Assembly (NCBI GenBank): GCA_947086925.1
Contig: CAMUAL010000023.1
Location: 1-30,407 of the forward strand
Direction: 5' to 3'
DNA length: 30,407 bases
Source of the DNA: an uncultured Clostridia bacterium
GTDB taxonomy: Bacteria; Bacillota; Clostridia; Christensenellales; Pumilibacteraceae
Under the pieces are notes generated by a model. That model saw only the letters and a list, made by a program, of their open reading frames with translations. It searched no databases and had not been told where the DNA came from. Shown one piece after another: positions 1 through 7,826 of this stretch (position 1 is the stretch's first letter; every line of letters starts with the position of its first letter). A program made the translations under genes and the position numbers.

Positions 1-46
1 AAGTCGAGGAATCTTAAAAGACCTCTCCGCTTCGGTCGAGGTGACA
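1..46 (-). repeat. End of a dispersed repeat element (TGTCACCTCGA type)
   Basis: Read on the minus strand, this stretch begins TGTCACCTCGA, the same 11 bases that begin each unit of the array at 30195-30407. It continues with a pyrimidine/purine-rich segment and is cut by the window edge. The interior differs from the units at the other end, so it is a relative rather than an identical copy. It is non-coding and about 170 bases upstream of gyrA. Confidence 0.6.
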
Positions 47-133
47 AAGTTCCCTCGTGTGCGCACCGACTGCCCAAAAAAATCCGCGCCGTTTTTGCCA
101 CCTCGGTTGTGCCGCTATATGCCAAAAATATTA

Positions 134-197
134 AAAGTTTTTGCAAGGCTTTTTACAAAAAGCCGAAAGTTTTTACAAGGCTTTTTGCAAAAAGCCG
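134..197 (+). repeat. Tandem pair of 32-base hairpin units upstream of gyrA
   Basis: Two 32-base units (134-165 and 166-197) differ only by G/A swaps at two positions. Each contains GGCTTTTT and AAAAAGCC separated by two bases, giving a near-perfect hairpin, and each starts AAAGTTTTT. A related element precedes the purine permease gene at 3411-3447. The stems resemble terminators but no separate T-run follows them. They lie directly in front of the gyrA ribosome site, so they could be a leader structure, a relic terminator of an upstream gene, or a small repeat family. Confidence 0.6.
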
Positions 198-217
198 TAA
201 ATGAGGTATAAACAGTA

Positions 218-2725
218 ATGAAGAAACGTACTTACACCGATGAAGAAATCAAGCACGTAGACAACACCAAAGTAATAAAGGTGCAATTAGAGGAAGAAAT
301 GAAAACTTCCTTTATAGCCTACGCTATGGCGGTAAACGTATCGCGTGCAATACCCGATGTGCGCGACGGCTTAAAACCCGTTCACCGTCGTATACTTTAC
401 TCTATGGGCGAACTCAATTTGTTTTCCGACAAGCCGTACCGCAAATGCGCGCGCGTTGTCGGCGACGTTTTGGGTAAGTATCACCCGCACGGCGACAGCG
501 CGGTTTACATGGCTATGGTGCGTCTTGCGCAAGACTTTACCATACGTTGCCCGCTTGTAGACGGACACGGAAACTTCGGTTCGGTAGACGGCGACCCTCC
601 CGCGGCTCAGCGTTACACCGAAGCGCGACTCAGTAAGATAGCGGGCGAAATGCTTCGCGACATAGATAAAGAAACGGTTGATTGGTATCCTAACTTCGAC
701 GATACGTTAGAGCAGCCCACCGTTCTGCCCGCCCGTTTCCCCAACCTTTTGGTAAACGGTTCCGACGGTATAGCCGTAGGTATGGCAACCAATATTCCGC
801 CGCATAACTTAGGCGAAGTTATAAACGGCGTATGCGCGCTAATCGACAATCCCGAAATAACGGTAGACGAGCTTATGCGCTACATTCCCGCGCCCGATTT
901 CCCCACGGGCGGCTTAATTATGGGCAGAGCGGGCGTGCGCCACGCATACCGCACGGGTAGAGGCGGCGTACTCATGCGCGCCAAAACGGAAGTAGAGGAA
1001 TACCCCATGCGCGACGGCAGTTCGCAAAACCGTCAGCGTATCATAGTAACCGAACTTCCTTATCAGGTAAACAAAGCCGAGCTTATTAAGCACATGGCGG
1101 ATTTGGTTAAAGATAAGAGGGTAGAGGGCATAAGCGACATACGCGACGAAAGCGACCGTCAGGGCATGCGCATAGTAATCGAAATCAAGCGCGACGCTCA
1201 GGCGCAGGTTGTGCTTAACACTCTTTTCAAACACACCGAGTTGCAGGTTTCCAACGGCATAACCTTTTTGGCACTCGTAAACGGCGAGCCTAAGATTCTC
1301 AATCTTAAAGAAATGCTGTACTATTACCTCGAACATCAAAAAGAGGTGGTATTGCGCCGCACCCGTTACGACCTTGAAAAGGCGGAAGAACGCGCACACA
1401 TTTTGGAAGGTCTTGTAAAAGCCCTTGCAAACATCGATAAAGTAGTTGCAATTATAAAAGCAAGCCGCGATAAGTACGAGGCGTGCGAAAAACTCATGAG
1501 CGAGTTTATCTTATCCGATAAACAGGCAAACGCAATTCTCGAAATGCGCTTGCAACGCCTTACGAGTTTGGAAGTGGAGCACCTTCGCGCCGAGCTTGCC
1601 GCACTCAAAGAAACGATTGCCGACCTTAAAAACATAATAGCAAACCCGCACCGCGTGGAGGAAATCGTTAAAACCGAACTTAACGAAGTTAAGGAAAAAT
1701 ACGATTCTCCCCGCCGCACCGAGCTTTGCATAGACTACAACGAAATCGACATAGGCGACCTTATCGAGCGCGAGGACGTGGTTATTTCAATGACGCACTC
1801 GGGCTACATTAAGCGTTTGCCCACCACCGAATACAAGATTCAGCACCGCGGCGGCAAGGGAATTACGGCGCATCGCCCCAAAGAAGAAGACTTTGTGGAA
1901 AACATGTTCGTAACCTGCACGCACGACGACCTGTTGTTCTTCACGAACTTCGGCAAAGTGTATTGCATTAAAGCATACGAAGTTCCCGAGGCGGAACGCA
2001 CCGCGCGCGGCAGAGCGATTGTAAATCTTCTGCAACTCGGCGAGGGCGAAAAGGTTAATGCGGTTATCCCCATTAAAGAGGATACGCGCGGCAACCTTAT
2101 TATGGCAACAAAACAGGGTCTTATAAAAAAGACGTCGCTCGACGAATTTGCATCTATCCGCAAAGTGGGTAAGATAGCGATAGTACTCGTGGAAGGCGAC
2201 GAACTTATATCCGTTCAGCTTACGTGCGGACGCGATGAAATACTTGTTGCGTCGAGCGCGGGCAAGTGTATACGCTTTGCCGAAGACGACGTTCGCCTTA
2301 TGGGACGCGGCACTCGCGGCGTAAAATCCATGAAGATAGACGAGGACGACTTCATTGTAGATATGACCGTTGTGCGCGACGGATGCGAGATTCTCACCGT
2401 GTCGCAGAACGGCTACGGTAAGCGCACCGATTTGGACGATTACAGACTGCAAAGCCGTGCGGGCAAGGGCATTAAGGCGGGCACGTTCAATAAAAAGACG
2501 GGGCGTCTTGTAAACATGAAGCAGATAAATCCCGACGACGACATTATGATTATAGCGGACAACGGCACCATTATACGTATGCGCGCAAAAGAAATCAGCA
2601 AGATAAGCCGCGATACGCAGGGCGTTCGCATAATGAAGATGAAGCAAGAGGGTTGCAGCGTAGTAGGCGTTGCGGTTGCTCAGCCCGAGCCGGAAGAAGA
2701 AACCGAAGAAGTTACGGAAGAATAA
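218..2725 (+). CDS. gyrA: DNA gyrase subunit A
   Basis: This is the breakage-reunion subunit of type IIA topoisomerase. With GyrB it introduces negative supercoils using ATP. At 835 residues it has the usual GyrA length. The catalytic tyrosine lies in AAQRYTEARL (Tyr133). The quinolone-determining segment reads HPHGDSAVY (residues 89-97) and keeps the serine equivalent to E. coli Ser83. The next residue, equivalent to E. coli Asp87, is Met98 rather than an acidic residue. The C-terminal beta-pinwheel carries a GyrA box, QHRGGKG (542-548), which separates it from ParC. The tail is acidic (EPEEETEEVTEE). The ATG is preceded by GAGG at 203-206. gyrB is not in the window. A strong terminator follows, so gyrA is probably not cotranscribed with hpt. 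Confidence 0.97.
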   Translation: MKKRTYTDEEIKHVDNTKVIKVQLEEEMKTSFIAYAMAVNVSRAIPDVRDGLKPVHRRILYSMGELNLFSDKPYRKCARVVGDVLGKYHPHGDSAVYMAMVRLAQDFTIRCPLVDGHGNFGSVDGDPPAAQRYTEARLSKIAGEMLRDIDKETVDWYPNFDDTLEQPTVLPARFPNLLVNGSDGIAVGMATNIPPHNLGEVINGVCALIDNPEITVDELMRYIPAPDFPTGGLIMGRAGVRHAYRTGRGGVLMRAKTEVEEYPMRDGSSQNRQRIIVTELPYQVNKAELIKHMADLVKDKRVEGISDIRDESDRQGMRIVIEIKRDAQAQVVLNTLFKHTELQVSNGITFLALVNGEPKILNLKEMLYYYLEHQKEVVLRRTRYDLEKAEERAHILEGLVKALANIDKVVAIIKASRDKYEACEKLMSEFILSDKQANAILEMRLQRLTSLEVEHLRAELAALKETIADLKNIIANPHRVEEIVKTELNEVKEKYDSPRRTELCIDYNEIDIGDLIEREDVVISMTHSGYIKRLPTTEYKIQHRGGKGITAHRPKEEDFVENMFVTCTHDDLLFFTNFGKVYCIKAYEVPEAERTARGRAIVNLLQLGEGEKVNAVIPIKEDTRGNLIMATKQGLIKKTSLDEFASIRKVGKIAIVLVEGDELISVQLTCGRDEILVASSAGKCIRFAEDDVRLMGRGTRGVKSMKIDEDDFIVDMTVVRDGCEILTVSQNGYGKRTDLDDYRLQSRAGKGIKAGTFNKKTGRLVNMKQINPDDDIMIIADNGTIIRMRAKEISKISRDTQGVRIMKMKQEGCSVVGVAVAQPEPEEETEEVTEE

Positions 2726-2736
2726 GAAAGTCGGTC

Positions 2737-2775
2737 AAAAGACGAGGCGACGCGGTAGTTGCCGCCTCGTCTTTT
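2737..2775 (+). terminator. Rho-independent terminator of gyrA
   Basis: The arms 2737-2749 and 2763-2775 are perfectly complementary over 13 bases (core GACGAGGCG/CGCCTCGTC), with AAAA on the left and TTTT on the right. It starts 11 bases after the gyrA stop codon. Confidence 0.85.
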
Positions 2776-2821
2776 GTGCTTTAACGGATTTAATGCAAGC
2801 GATAAACGCGGAGTTGTACTT

Positions 2822-3367
2822 ATGAATAAAGATTTGGAAAGTATTGTAATAAACGAGCGGCAGATAGCCGAGGCGGTGAAAAAAGCAGCCGCATGGCTCG
2901 ACGAACGCTTTTCGGGCAGTAAAAATCCGCCGCTTGCAATAAGCGTGCTTAAAGGCAGTGTGTTCTTTTACTGCGACCTTGTTCGCAGTATGAAAACGCC
3001 CGTACAGCTCGACTTTATGACGGTGTCGTCGTACGGCAAAGGCACGGTAAGCTCTGGCATGCCGAAAATAGTTATGGATTTGGCGGCGTCGGTAGAGGGG
3101 CGCGACGTAATACTCGTTGAAGATATAGTGGACTCGGGAAACACTCTTGTAAGAATGCGCGACCTTATTATGGGGCGCGGCGCAAACTCGTTTACCACGG
3201 TAACGCTGTTCGATAAACCGTCACGCCGCACGGTTCCCGTAAAAGCCGATTACTCTTGTTACGAAATAGGCGACGAGTTTATTGTGGGTTACGGACTCGA
3301 CTACGCGCAGATGTACCGCAACTTGCCGTACATAGGCGTGTTGAAGCGCGAAGTGTACGAGAAATAG
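2822..3367 (+). CDS. hpt: Hypoxanthine phosphoribosyltransferase
   Basis: Transfers the phosphoribosyl group of PRPP to hypoxanthine or guanine, giving IMP or GMP, in the cytoplasmic purine salvage pathway. The product is 181 residues, normal for bacterial Hpt. The pyrophosphate loop is LKGS (43-46), the flexible-loop motif SSYG is at 69-72, and the PRPP-binding motif VILVEDIVDSGNTL is at 96-109. The base-binding end DEFIVGYGLDY begins at 151. The ATG at 2822 is preferred because GGAG lies 8 bases upstream. The open frame extends back to a TTG at 2759, but that lies inside the gyrA terminator. The permease gene that follows fits a purine uptake-and-salvage unit. Confidence 0.95.
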   Translation: MNKDLESIVINERQIAEAVKKAAAWLDERFSGSKNPPLAISVLKGSVFFYCDLVRSMKTPVQLDFMTVSSYGKGTVSSGMPKIVMDLAASVEGRDVILVEDIVDSGNTLVRMRDLIMGRGANSFTTVTLFDKPSRRTVPVKADYSCYEIGDEFIVGYGLDYAQMYRNLPYIGVLKREVYEK

Positions 3368-3410
3368 CGGGGAAACACAAGGGGGGGGTAAATATAAAAA
3401 TCCCTCGGTT

Positions 3411-3447
3411 AAAAGTTTTTTGCCTGCTTTTTTACAAAAAACGCAGG
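3411..3447 (+). repeat. Hairpin element between hpt and the permease gene
   Basis: This begins AAAAGTTTTTTGC and contains CCTGC and GCAGG arms around T6-AC-A6, with one bulged base. It has the same build as the two units at 134-197. It lies in a 112-base gap that also holds a run of eight G at 3381-3388. It may be an attenuator, a relic terminator or a repeat-family member. The AGGAGG ribosome site of the next gene follows about 20 bases later. Confidence 0.5.
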
Positions 3448-3479
3448 ACGGATAGGAAATACAAATGTAGGAGGTATAT

Positions 3480-5114
3480 ATGAAAGACGAAAGCAAACAG
3501 TCGGAAGTTACCGAAACGCAGGTTGTTTCGGAACAAGCGGAAGTAACAGCCGACACGACGGAGAGCGGGGGAGCGGCGACCGCCGAGGCGACCGTACCGC
3601 CCAAAAAACTTAACCGATTCGATAAATTTTTCGGAATTACGAAATCGGGCTCTAATTTCAAAACCGAGATTATGGCCGGCATAACCACCTTTATGGCTAT
3701 GGCATATATTCTCATGGTAAACGCGGGAATGTTCTCCGGCGTTATAGGCGGGGATAATCCGTACGGCGCGGCTTATATTGCAACCGCAATCGGTGCGGTA
3801 GCGGGCACGATTTTAATGTCGCTGCTTGCGCGTATGCCGCTTGCGCAGGCTTCCGGCATGGGCATTAACGCATTTATAGTGTACACGCTTTTAGATAAAG
3901 GAACGGGACTTACGTACGCCAACTGCATGATGTTCACTCTTATCGAAGGCGTTATATTCGTAATTCTTACCGTAACCGGCTTGCGCAAAAAGATATTTGC
4001 CGCAATTCCCGAAGCGGTGCGCCACGCAATACCCGTAGGCATAGGCTTATTCATTGCGTACATAGGTATGCAGAGCGCGGGCATCATTCAGTCAACCGCA
4101 TCGGCAACCGCCATTTACGACGAGCTCGGAAACGTAATAGGCTACACTGGCGGAGTCGACGGCGGAACCATAAGCGGGTTTATATCGTTCAACGTGCTTG
4201 CCGAAGGCTTTACTTTCGGCGGCGTATTATCCGCGATTGTAGCTATTGCTGGCGTAATTGCAATAGCGGTTATGTCGCGTAAAAAGATAAAGGGCGCGAT
4301 TCTTTGGGGCATACTCGGCTCTGCCGCGCTTTATTACATAATGGCGGGCATAGGCTATGCTTGCAAAGACGCTGTATGCAAGAGTATTTTCGCGGGCGTT
4401 GCGGAGTCGTGGACAAGTCCGTTCAGCGCGTTTGCCGCATGGGGCAAAAATTCCGTCGGCAAATTGTTTACCGAGGGATTCAGCTTTACGTCGTATCTCG
4501 GCATTAAAGGAAACAACGAGGGAACGCTTGTGGTTCTGCTTATAACCACCGCGCTCTCCATGTGCATGATTGATATGTTCGATACTTTGGGCACGCTTTA
4601 CGGAGCTTGTCAAAAGGGTAATCTTTTGTACGAGAACGGAACGCCTATCCGTATGGAAAAAATGATGCTTTCCGACGCTATCGGAACTTGCGTGGGCGCG
4701 GTTGCGGGAACTTCCACCGTTACAACATTTGTGGAATCTTCGTCGGGCGTTGCGGCGGGCGGCAAAACCGGCTTTACTTCTCTTGTAACTGCGGCGTGCT
4801 TTTTGGTTGCAATGTTTTTAAGCCCCATTGCTCAACTTATTCCGTCGGCGGCTACCGCACCCGCTCTTATTTGGGTAGGCGTGCTTATGGTTAGCTCGAT
4901 AACAAAAGTGGATTGGGAAGACATAGGAGCGGTTGCTGTCGCTTTCATTACTTTTATAGTAATGCTTCTCGGTTACAGCATAAGTAAGGGTATCGGCGCG
5001 GGCATGATTTCGTACGTACTGATTCAGGTTTGCAGCGGTAAAATCAAAAAGATTTCCGTTCCCACTTGGGTTATTACCGTGCTGTTCATTGCAATGTTCG
5101 TATTAACCAACTGA
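3480..5114 (+). CDS. NCS2-family (AzgA/GhxP-like) purine permease
   Basis: A multi-pass inner-membrane symporter of the xanthine/uracil-adenine/guanine superfamily, expected to import hypoxanthine, guanine or adenine. Family features include TEIMAGITTFMAMAYIL near residue 60, GMGINAFIVYTL, PEAVRHAIPVGIGLFIAYIG, DMFDTLGTLYGA and TTFVESSSGVAAGGKTGFTS. At 544 residues it is about 80-100 longer than typical relatives. Part of the excess is an N-terminal tail of about 40 residues rich in Glu, Thr and Ala that should be cytoplasmic and disordered. AGGAGG lies 7 bases before the ATG. Its position behind hpt supports a purine substrate, but the exact base cannot be read from sequence. Confidence 0.9.
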   Translation: MKDESKQSEVTETQVVSEQAEVTADTTESGGAATAEATVPPKKLNRFDKFFGITKSGSNFKTEIMAGITTFMAMAYILMVNAGMFSGVIGGDNPYGAAYIATAIGAVAGTILMSLLARMPLAQASGMGINAFIVYTLLDKGTGLTYANCMMFTLIEGVIFVILTVTGLRKKIFAAIPEAVRHAIPVGIGLFIAYIGMQSAGIIQSTASATAIYDELGNVIGYTGGVDGGTISGFISFNVLAEGFTFGGVLSAIVAIAGVIAIAVMSRKKIKGAILWGILGSAALYYIMAGIGYACKDAVCKSIFAGVAESWTSPFSAFAAWGKNSVGKLFTEGFSFTSYLGIKGNNEGTLVVLLITTALSMCMIDMFDTLGTLYGACQKGNLLYENGTPIRMEKMMLSDAIGTCVGAVAGTSTVTTFVESSSGVAAGGKTGFTSLVTAACFLVAMFLSPIAQLIPSAATAPALIWVGVLMVSSITKVDWEDIGAVAVAFITFIVMLLGYSISKGIGAGMISYVLIQVCSGKIKKISVPTWVITVLFIAMFVLTN

Positions 5115-5142
5115 TTTTTAATGCGTAATCGAATAGAGTATA

Positions 5143-5174
5143 AAATCCCTCGCCTTAAATGCGGCGGGGGATTT
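5143..5174 (+). terminator. Terminator after the purine permease
   Basis: The 12-base arms AAATCCCTCGCC (5143-5154) and GGCGGGGGATTT (5163-5174) pair with one T-G wobble. They begin 28 bases after the stop codon. The T-run is short, so termination efficiency is uncertain. Confidence 0.6.
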
Positions 5175-5218
5175 ATCGAATAGTCAAAAGATTAAGAATA
5201 GGTGCTTTTAAAAGATTT

Positions 5219-5323
5219 ATGGAAATTATAAAAAAGTGTATTCGATGCGGTGAGCAATTTGCTATTACCGAAGAAGAACAGAAAAATTACAAAAGCAAAG
5301 GTTACGGTTTTCCCAAACGGTGA
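5219..5323 (+). pseudogene. Truncated zinc-ribbon protein fragment
   Basis: The frame ATG 5219 to TGA 5321-5323 encodes 34 residues with CIRCGEQFAITEEEQ followed by KSKGYGFPKR. This closely resembles the N-terminal half of small 'probable zinc-ribbon' proteins, whose pattern is CxxCGxxFxxTxxEQ...KG..xPKRCxxC. The frame stops just where the second cysteine pair should appear, so the zinc site is incomplete. It overlaps the start of the AbiH-like frame in another register. The two broken genes probably meet at a deletion or recombination junction near 5315-5345. Only a weak ribosome site precedes it. This is family recall, not a database match. Confidence 0.6.
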
Positions 5324-5987
5324 CGTTGCTATCAATCTGCATTTCGGAAAGGAAATCGAAGACTTAAAGGATATTCGCCTTGATTGCGACTACTCTTATG
5401 AAATAATCCGAAAAAGCTTTTCGGAATGGATTAAAAGTATTGACGGTAATTGTATATCCGTAAACGATAAATTTTGTTTTAACGACAGTCTGTTTATAAA
5501 CTTTAATTATACCGATACGCTTACGCGCAAATTCGGCGTCGATGATAATGATGTTATACATATTCACGGTAACGCTAACGATACGGAGTCGATTATTTTC
5601 GGTCACGGAAAATCGGTCGATACCGTTCCCGATGTCATTAAATTAGGCGGAAGGTTTGCGGGGTTATATGTTATAGAAACGGTTTTAAAGAAATTTTATA
5701 AAAATCCACCCGCTCAGTGGCGGTTGCTTTTAAATCGTTTGCAGAATAAAAGCGCAAATTTCAATGAAGTAAAAGCCGTTTATGTGTTGGGTCATTCACT
5801 CGGGAGAGCGGATAAACATTATTTTAAGCAACTTAAAAAGTTATTGCCCCAAAATGTAAAGTGGCATATTTCTTGCTTTTCGAATGAGGATTTAAAAAAT
5901 GCGAAATTATTTATCCGCGAATCGAAAATTGCGGATTATCAAATATATCGTTCGATTGAGTCGGTTTTATCAAAATTCAAGATGTAA
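5250..5987 (+). pseudogene. AbiH-like abortive-infection gene, 5' truncated
   Basis: The C-terminal part matches AbiH-family phage-defence proteins: FINFNYTDTL, VIHIHGNAND, IIFGHG and VLGHSLGRADKHYF in the expected order. Complete AbiH proteins begin with a nucleotide-binding-like GNGFDLAHGLPT segment that is absent here. The only start for the 245-codon frame is a GTG at 5250 without a ribosome site, and its first 20 or so codons are the zinc-ribbon gene read in another register. No internal ATG follows except the last codon. The stretch is clearly AT-richer than its neighbours, consistent with horizontal gain and decay. Expression from an upstream start is possible but unlikely. Confidence 0.7.
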
Positions 5988-6002
5988 AAAATTACTTATA
6001 TT

Positions 6003-6044
6003 CTTCTTGACATTAAATTTTTATTCTTATATACTATCAAGAAG
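6003..6044 (+). promoter_or_regulatory. Consensus promoter framed by an inverted repeat
   Basis: TTGACA (6007-6012), 17 bases, TATACT (6030-6035) is a near-perfect sigma-A promoter for the ABC exporter genes. The arms CTTCTTGA (6003-6010) and TCAAGAAG (6037-6044) are exact complements. One covers the -35 box and the other lies just after the -10 box, so a dimeric repressor bound to both could block transcription. No regulator gene is adjacent. Confidence 0.75.
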
Positions 6045-6065
6045 TATACATCGGAGGAATATTCA

Positions 6066-7826
6066 ATGGTATTGAAAACGCTTGTAAAAAGCGTGCGACA
6101 ATATAAATTGCAATCGGTACTCACCCCCGTATTTATGGTGGGAGAGGTTGCAATGGAATGTCTTATACCTCGCATAATGTCTATGCTTATAGACGAATTT
6201 TACGGCGGCAAAATCGCGCCCGTTTTCAAATTCGGGTGCATACTTATCGCAATGGCAATGGTGTCGCTGGTTTTCGGCGTGCTTTCGGGGCGTCTTGCGG
6301 CGCGGGCGGCAACGGGTTTTGCAAGAAATTTAAGACACGATTTATTTTATAAAGTTCAGAGTTTTTCGTTCGGCAACATAGATAAATTTTCGTCGGCGGG
6401 ACTTGTAACACGCCTTACCACCGACGTAACCAATGTGCAGAACGCATACATGATGCTCATAAGAATGGCGGTGCGCTTTCCGCTTATGCTCATAACCGCG
6501 CTTGTAATGTCGTTTACTATAAGCGTTAAAATGACGTGCATATTTTTGTGCGTAGTCCCCGTTTTGGGCGGTGCGCTTGCACTTCTTATTTGGAAAGTTT
6601 ACCCCATGTTCGACAAGGTTTTCAAGCAATACGACGCGCTCAACGATTCGGTGCAAGAAAACATAAAGGGCATGAGAGTTGTAAAAACCTATGTTCGCGA
6701 GGAGTACGAAAAAGAGAAATTCGGCAAAAGCGCGGAAGATATACGCAAAACCTTCACGCGTGCCGAACGCATTTTGGCGCTCAATAATCCCGTAATGTGG
6801 TTCTGCATTTTTTCCTCTATGTTGCTTATCAGTTCGCTCGGAGCTATGCTCGTGGTGAACACTTTCGATTTTACGGCAGGCGAGTTCGGCGAGCTTAGCA
6901 CGGGCGACATTGCAAGTTTATTCACTTACATAGGACAGATACTTTCGTCGCTTATGATGCTTGCAATGGTGCTTGTTATGATTATCATGGCGTCGGCGTC
7001 GGCAAAACGTATTGCGGAAGTGCTTAACGAACCGAGCGAAATCACTTCGCCCGAAAACGCCGTGACCGAGGTTAAAAACGGCGACATAGACTTTTGCGGC
7101 GTGAGCTTTAAGTATACCGAATCGGCGTCGGCTAACGCGCTTACGGGAATAGACCTACATATAAAGAGCGGCGAAACGATAGGAATAATAGGCGGCACGG
7201 GCAGCGGCAAAACATCGCTCGTTCAGCTTATTCCGCGCCTTTACGACGCAAGTCTCGGGTGTGTTAAAGTGGGCGGCGAGGACGTAAAAAACTACGACCT
7301 CGACACTCTCAGAAACAGCGTTGCAATGGTATTGCAAAAGAATCTTCTGTTCTCGGGTAGTATTGCCGATAACCTGCGCTGGGGCGACGAAAACGCAACC
7401 GACGAGGAACTCAGGCATGCCGCAAATCTTGCCTGCGCCGACGAATTTGTAAGTTCTTTCCCCGACGGCTACAATACTCACATCGAGCAGGGCGGCACAA
7501 ACGTATCGGGCGGGCAGAAACAACGGCTTACCATTGCCCGCGCGCTACTGAAAAAGCCGAAAATTTTGATACTCGACGACTCGACGAGCGCAGTCGATAC
7601 ACGCACCGACGCACTTATACGTAAGGCGTTTCGCGACGATATACCCGATACCACGAAAATAATAATCGCTCAGCGCACGGCGTCGGTTATGGAGTGCAAC
7701 CGCATTGTCGTTTTGGATAACGGACAGATAGACGCCGTGGGGACGCACGACGAGCTTTTGAAAACAAACGCTATCTATCGCGAAGTTTACGAGTCGCAGA
7801 ACAAGCAGGGAGGTGATGCGGAGTGA
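6066..7826 (+). CDS. ABC exporter subunit with degenerate ATP site (TMD-NBD)
   Basis: A half-transporter of the heterodimeric multidrug/lipid exporter type, with an N-terminal six-helix membrane domain (about 1-320) and a C-terminal ATPase. Walker A is GGTGSGKT (376-383) and the signature is VSGGQ (480-484). Walker B ends Asp504-Asp505, so the catalytic glutamate is aspartate. The switch histidine is Gln536 (IIAQRTAS). Both changes are typical of the subunit that supplies the non-hydrolysing site, as in TM287-like proteins. GGAGG precedes the ATG by about 9 bases. The stop overlaps the next start by 4 bases, so the two subunits are translationally coupled. The substrate is unknown. Confidence 0.93.
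   Translation: MVLKTLVKSVRQYKLQSVLTPVFMVGEVAMECLIPRIMSMLIDEFYGGKIAPVFKFGCILIAMAMVSLVFGVLSGRLAARAATGFARNLRHDLFYKVQSFSFGNIDKFSSAGLVTRLTTDVTNVQNAYMMLIRMAVRFPLMLITALVMSFTISVKMTCIFLCVVPVLGGALALLIWKVYPMFDKVFKQYDALNDSVQENIKGMRVVKTYVREEYEKEKFGKSAEDIRKTFTRAERILALNNPVMWFCIFSSMLLISSLGAMLVVNTFDFTAGEFGELSTGDIASLFTYIGQILSSLMMLAMVLVMIIMASASAKRIAEVLNEPSEITSPENAVTEVKNGDIDFCGVSFKYTESASANALTGIDLHIKSGETIGIIGGTGSGKTSLVQLIPRLYDASLGCVKVGGEDVKNYDLDTLRNSVAMVLQKNLLFSGSIADNLRWGDENATDEELRHAANLACADEFVSSFPDGYNTHIEQGGTNVSGGQKQRLTIARALLKKPKILILDDSTSAVDTRTDALIRKAFRDDIPDTTKIIIAQRTASVMECNRIVVLDNGQIDAVGTHDELLKTNAIYREVYESQNKQGGDAE

Noticed and set aside
914..1399. Long antisense frames within gyrA and other conserved genes
   Set aside because: They are shadows of strongly biased codon use and lack ribosome sites and family features.
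2759..2821. N-terminal extension of Hpt from TTG 2759
   Set aside because: It lies within the gyrA terminator hairpin and adds residues not found in the family.
3381..3388. Run of eight G as a phase-variation tract
   Set aside because: It lies between genes, more than 90 bases before the next start, outside any promoter spacer I could identify.
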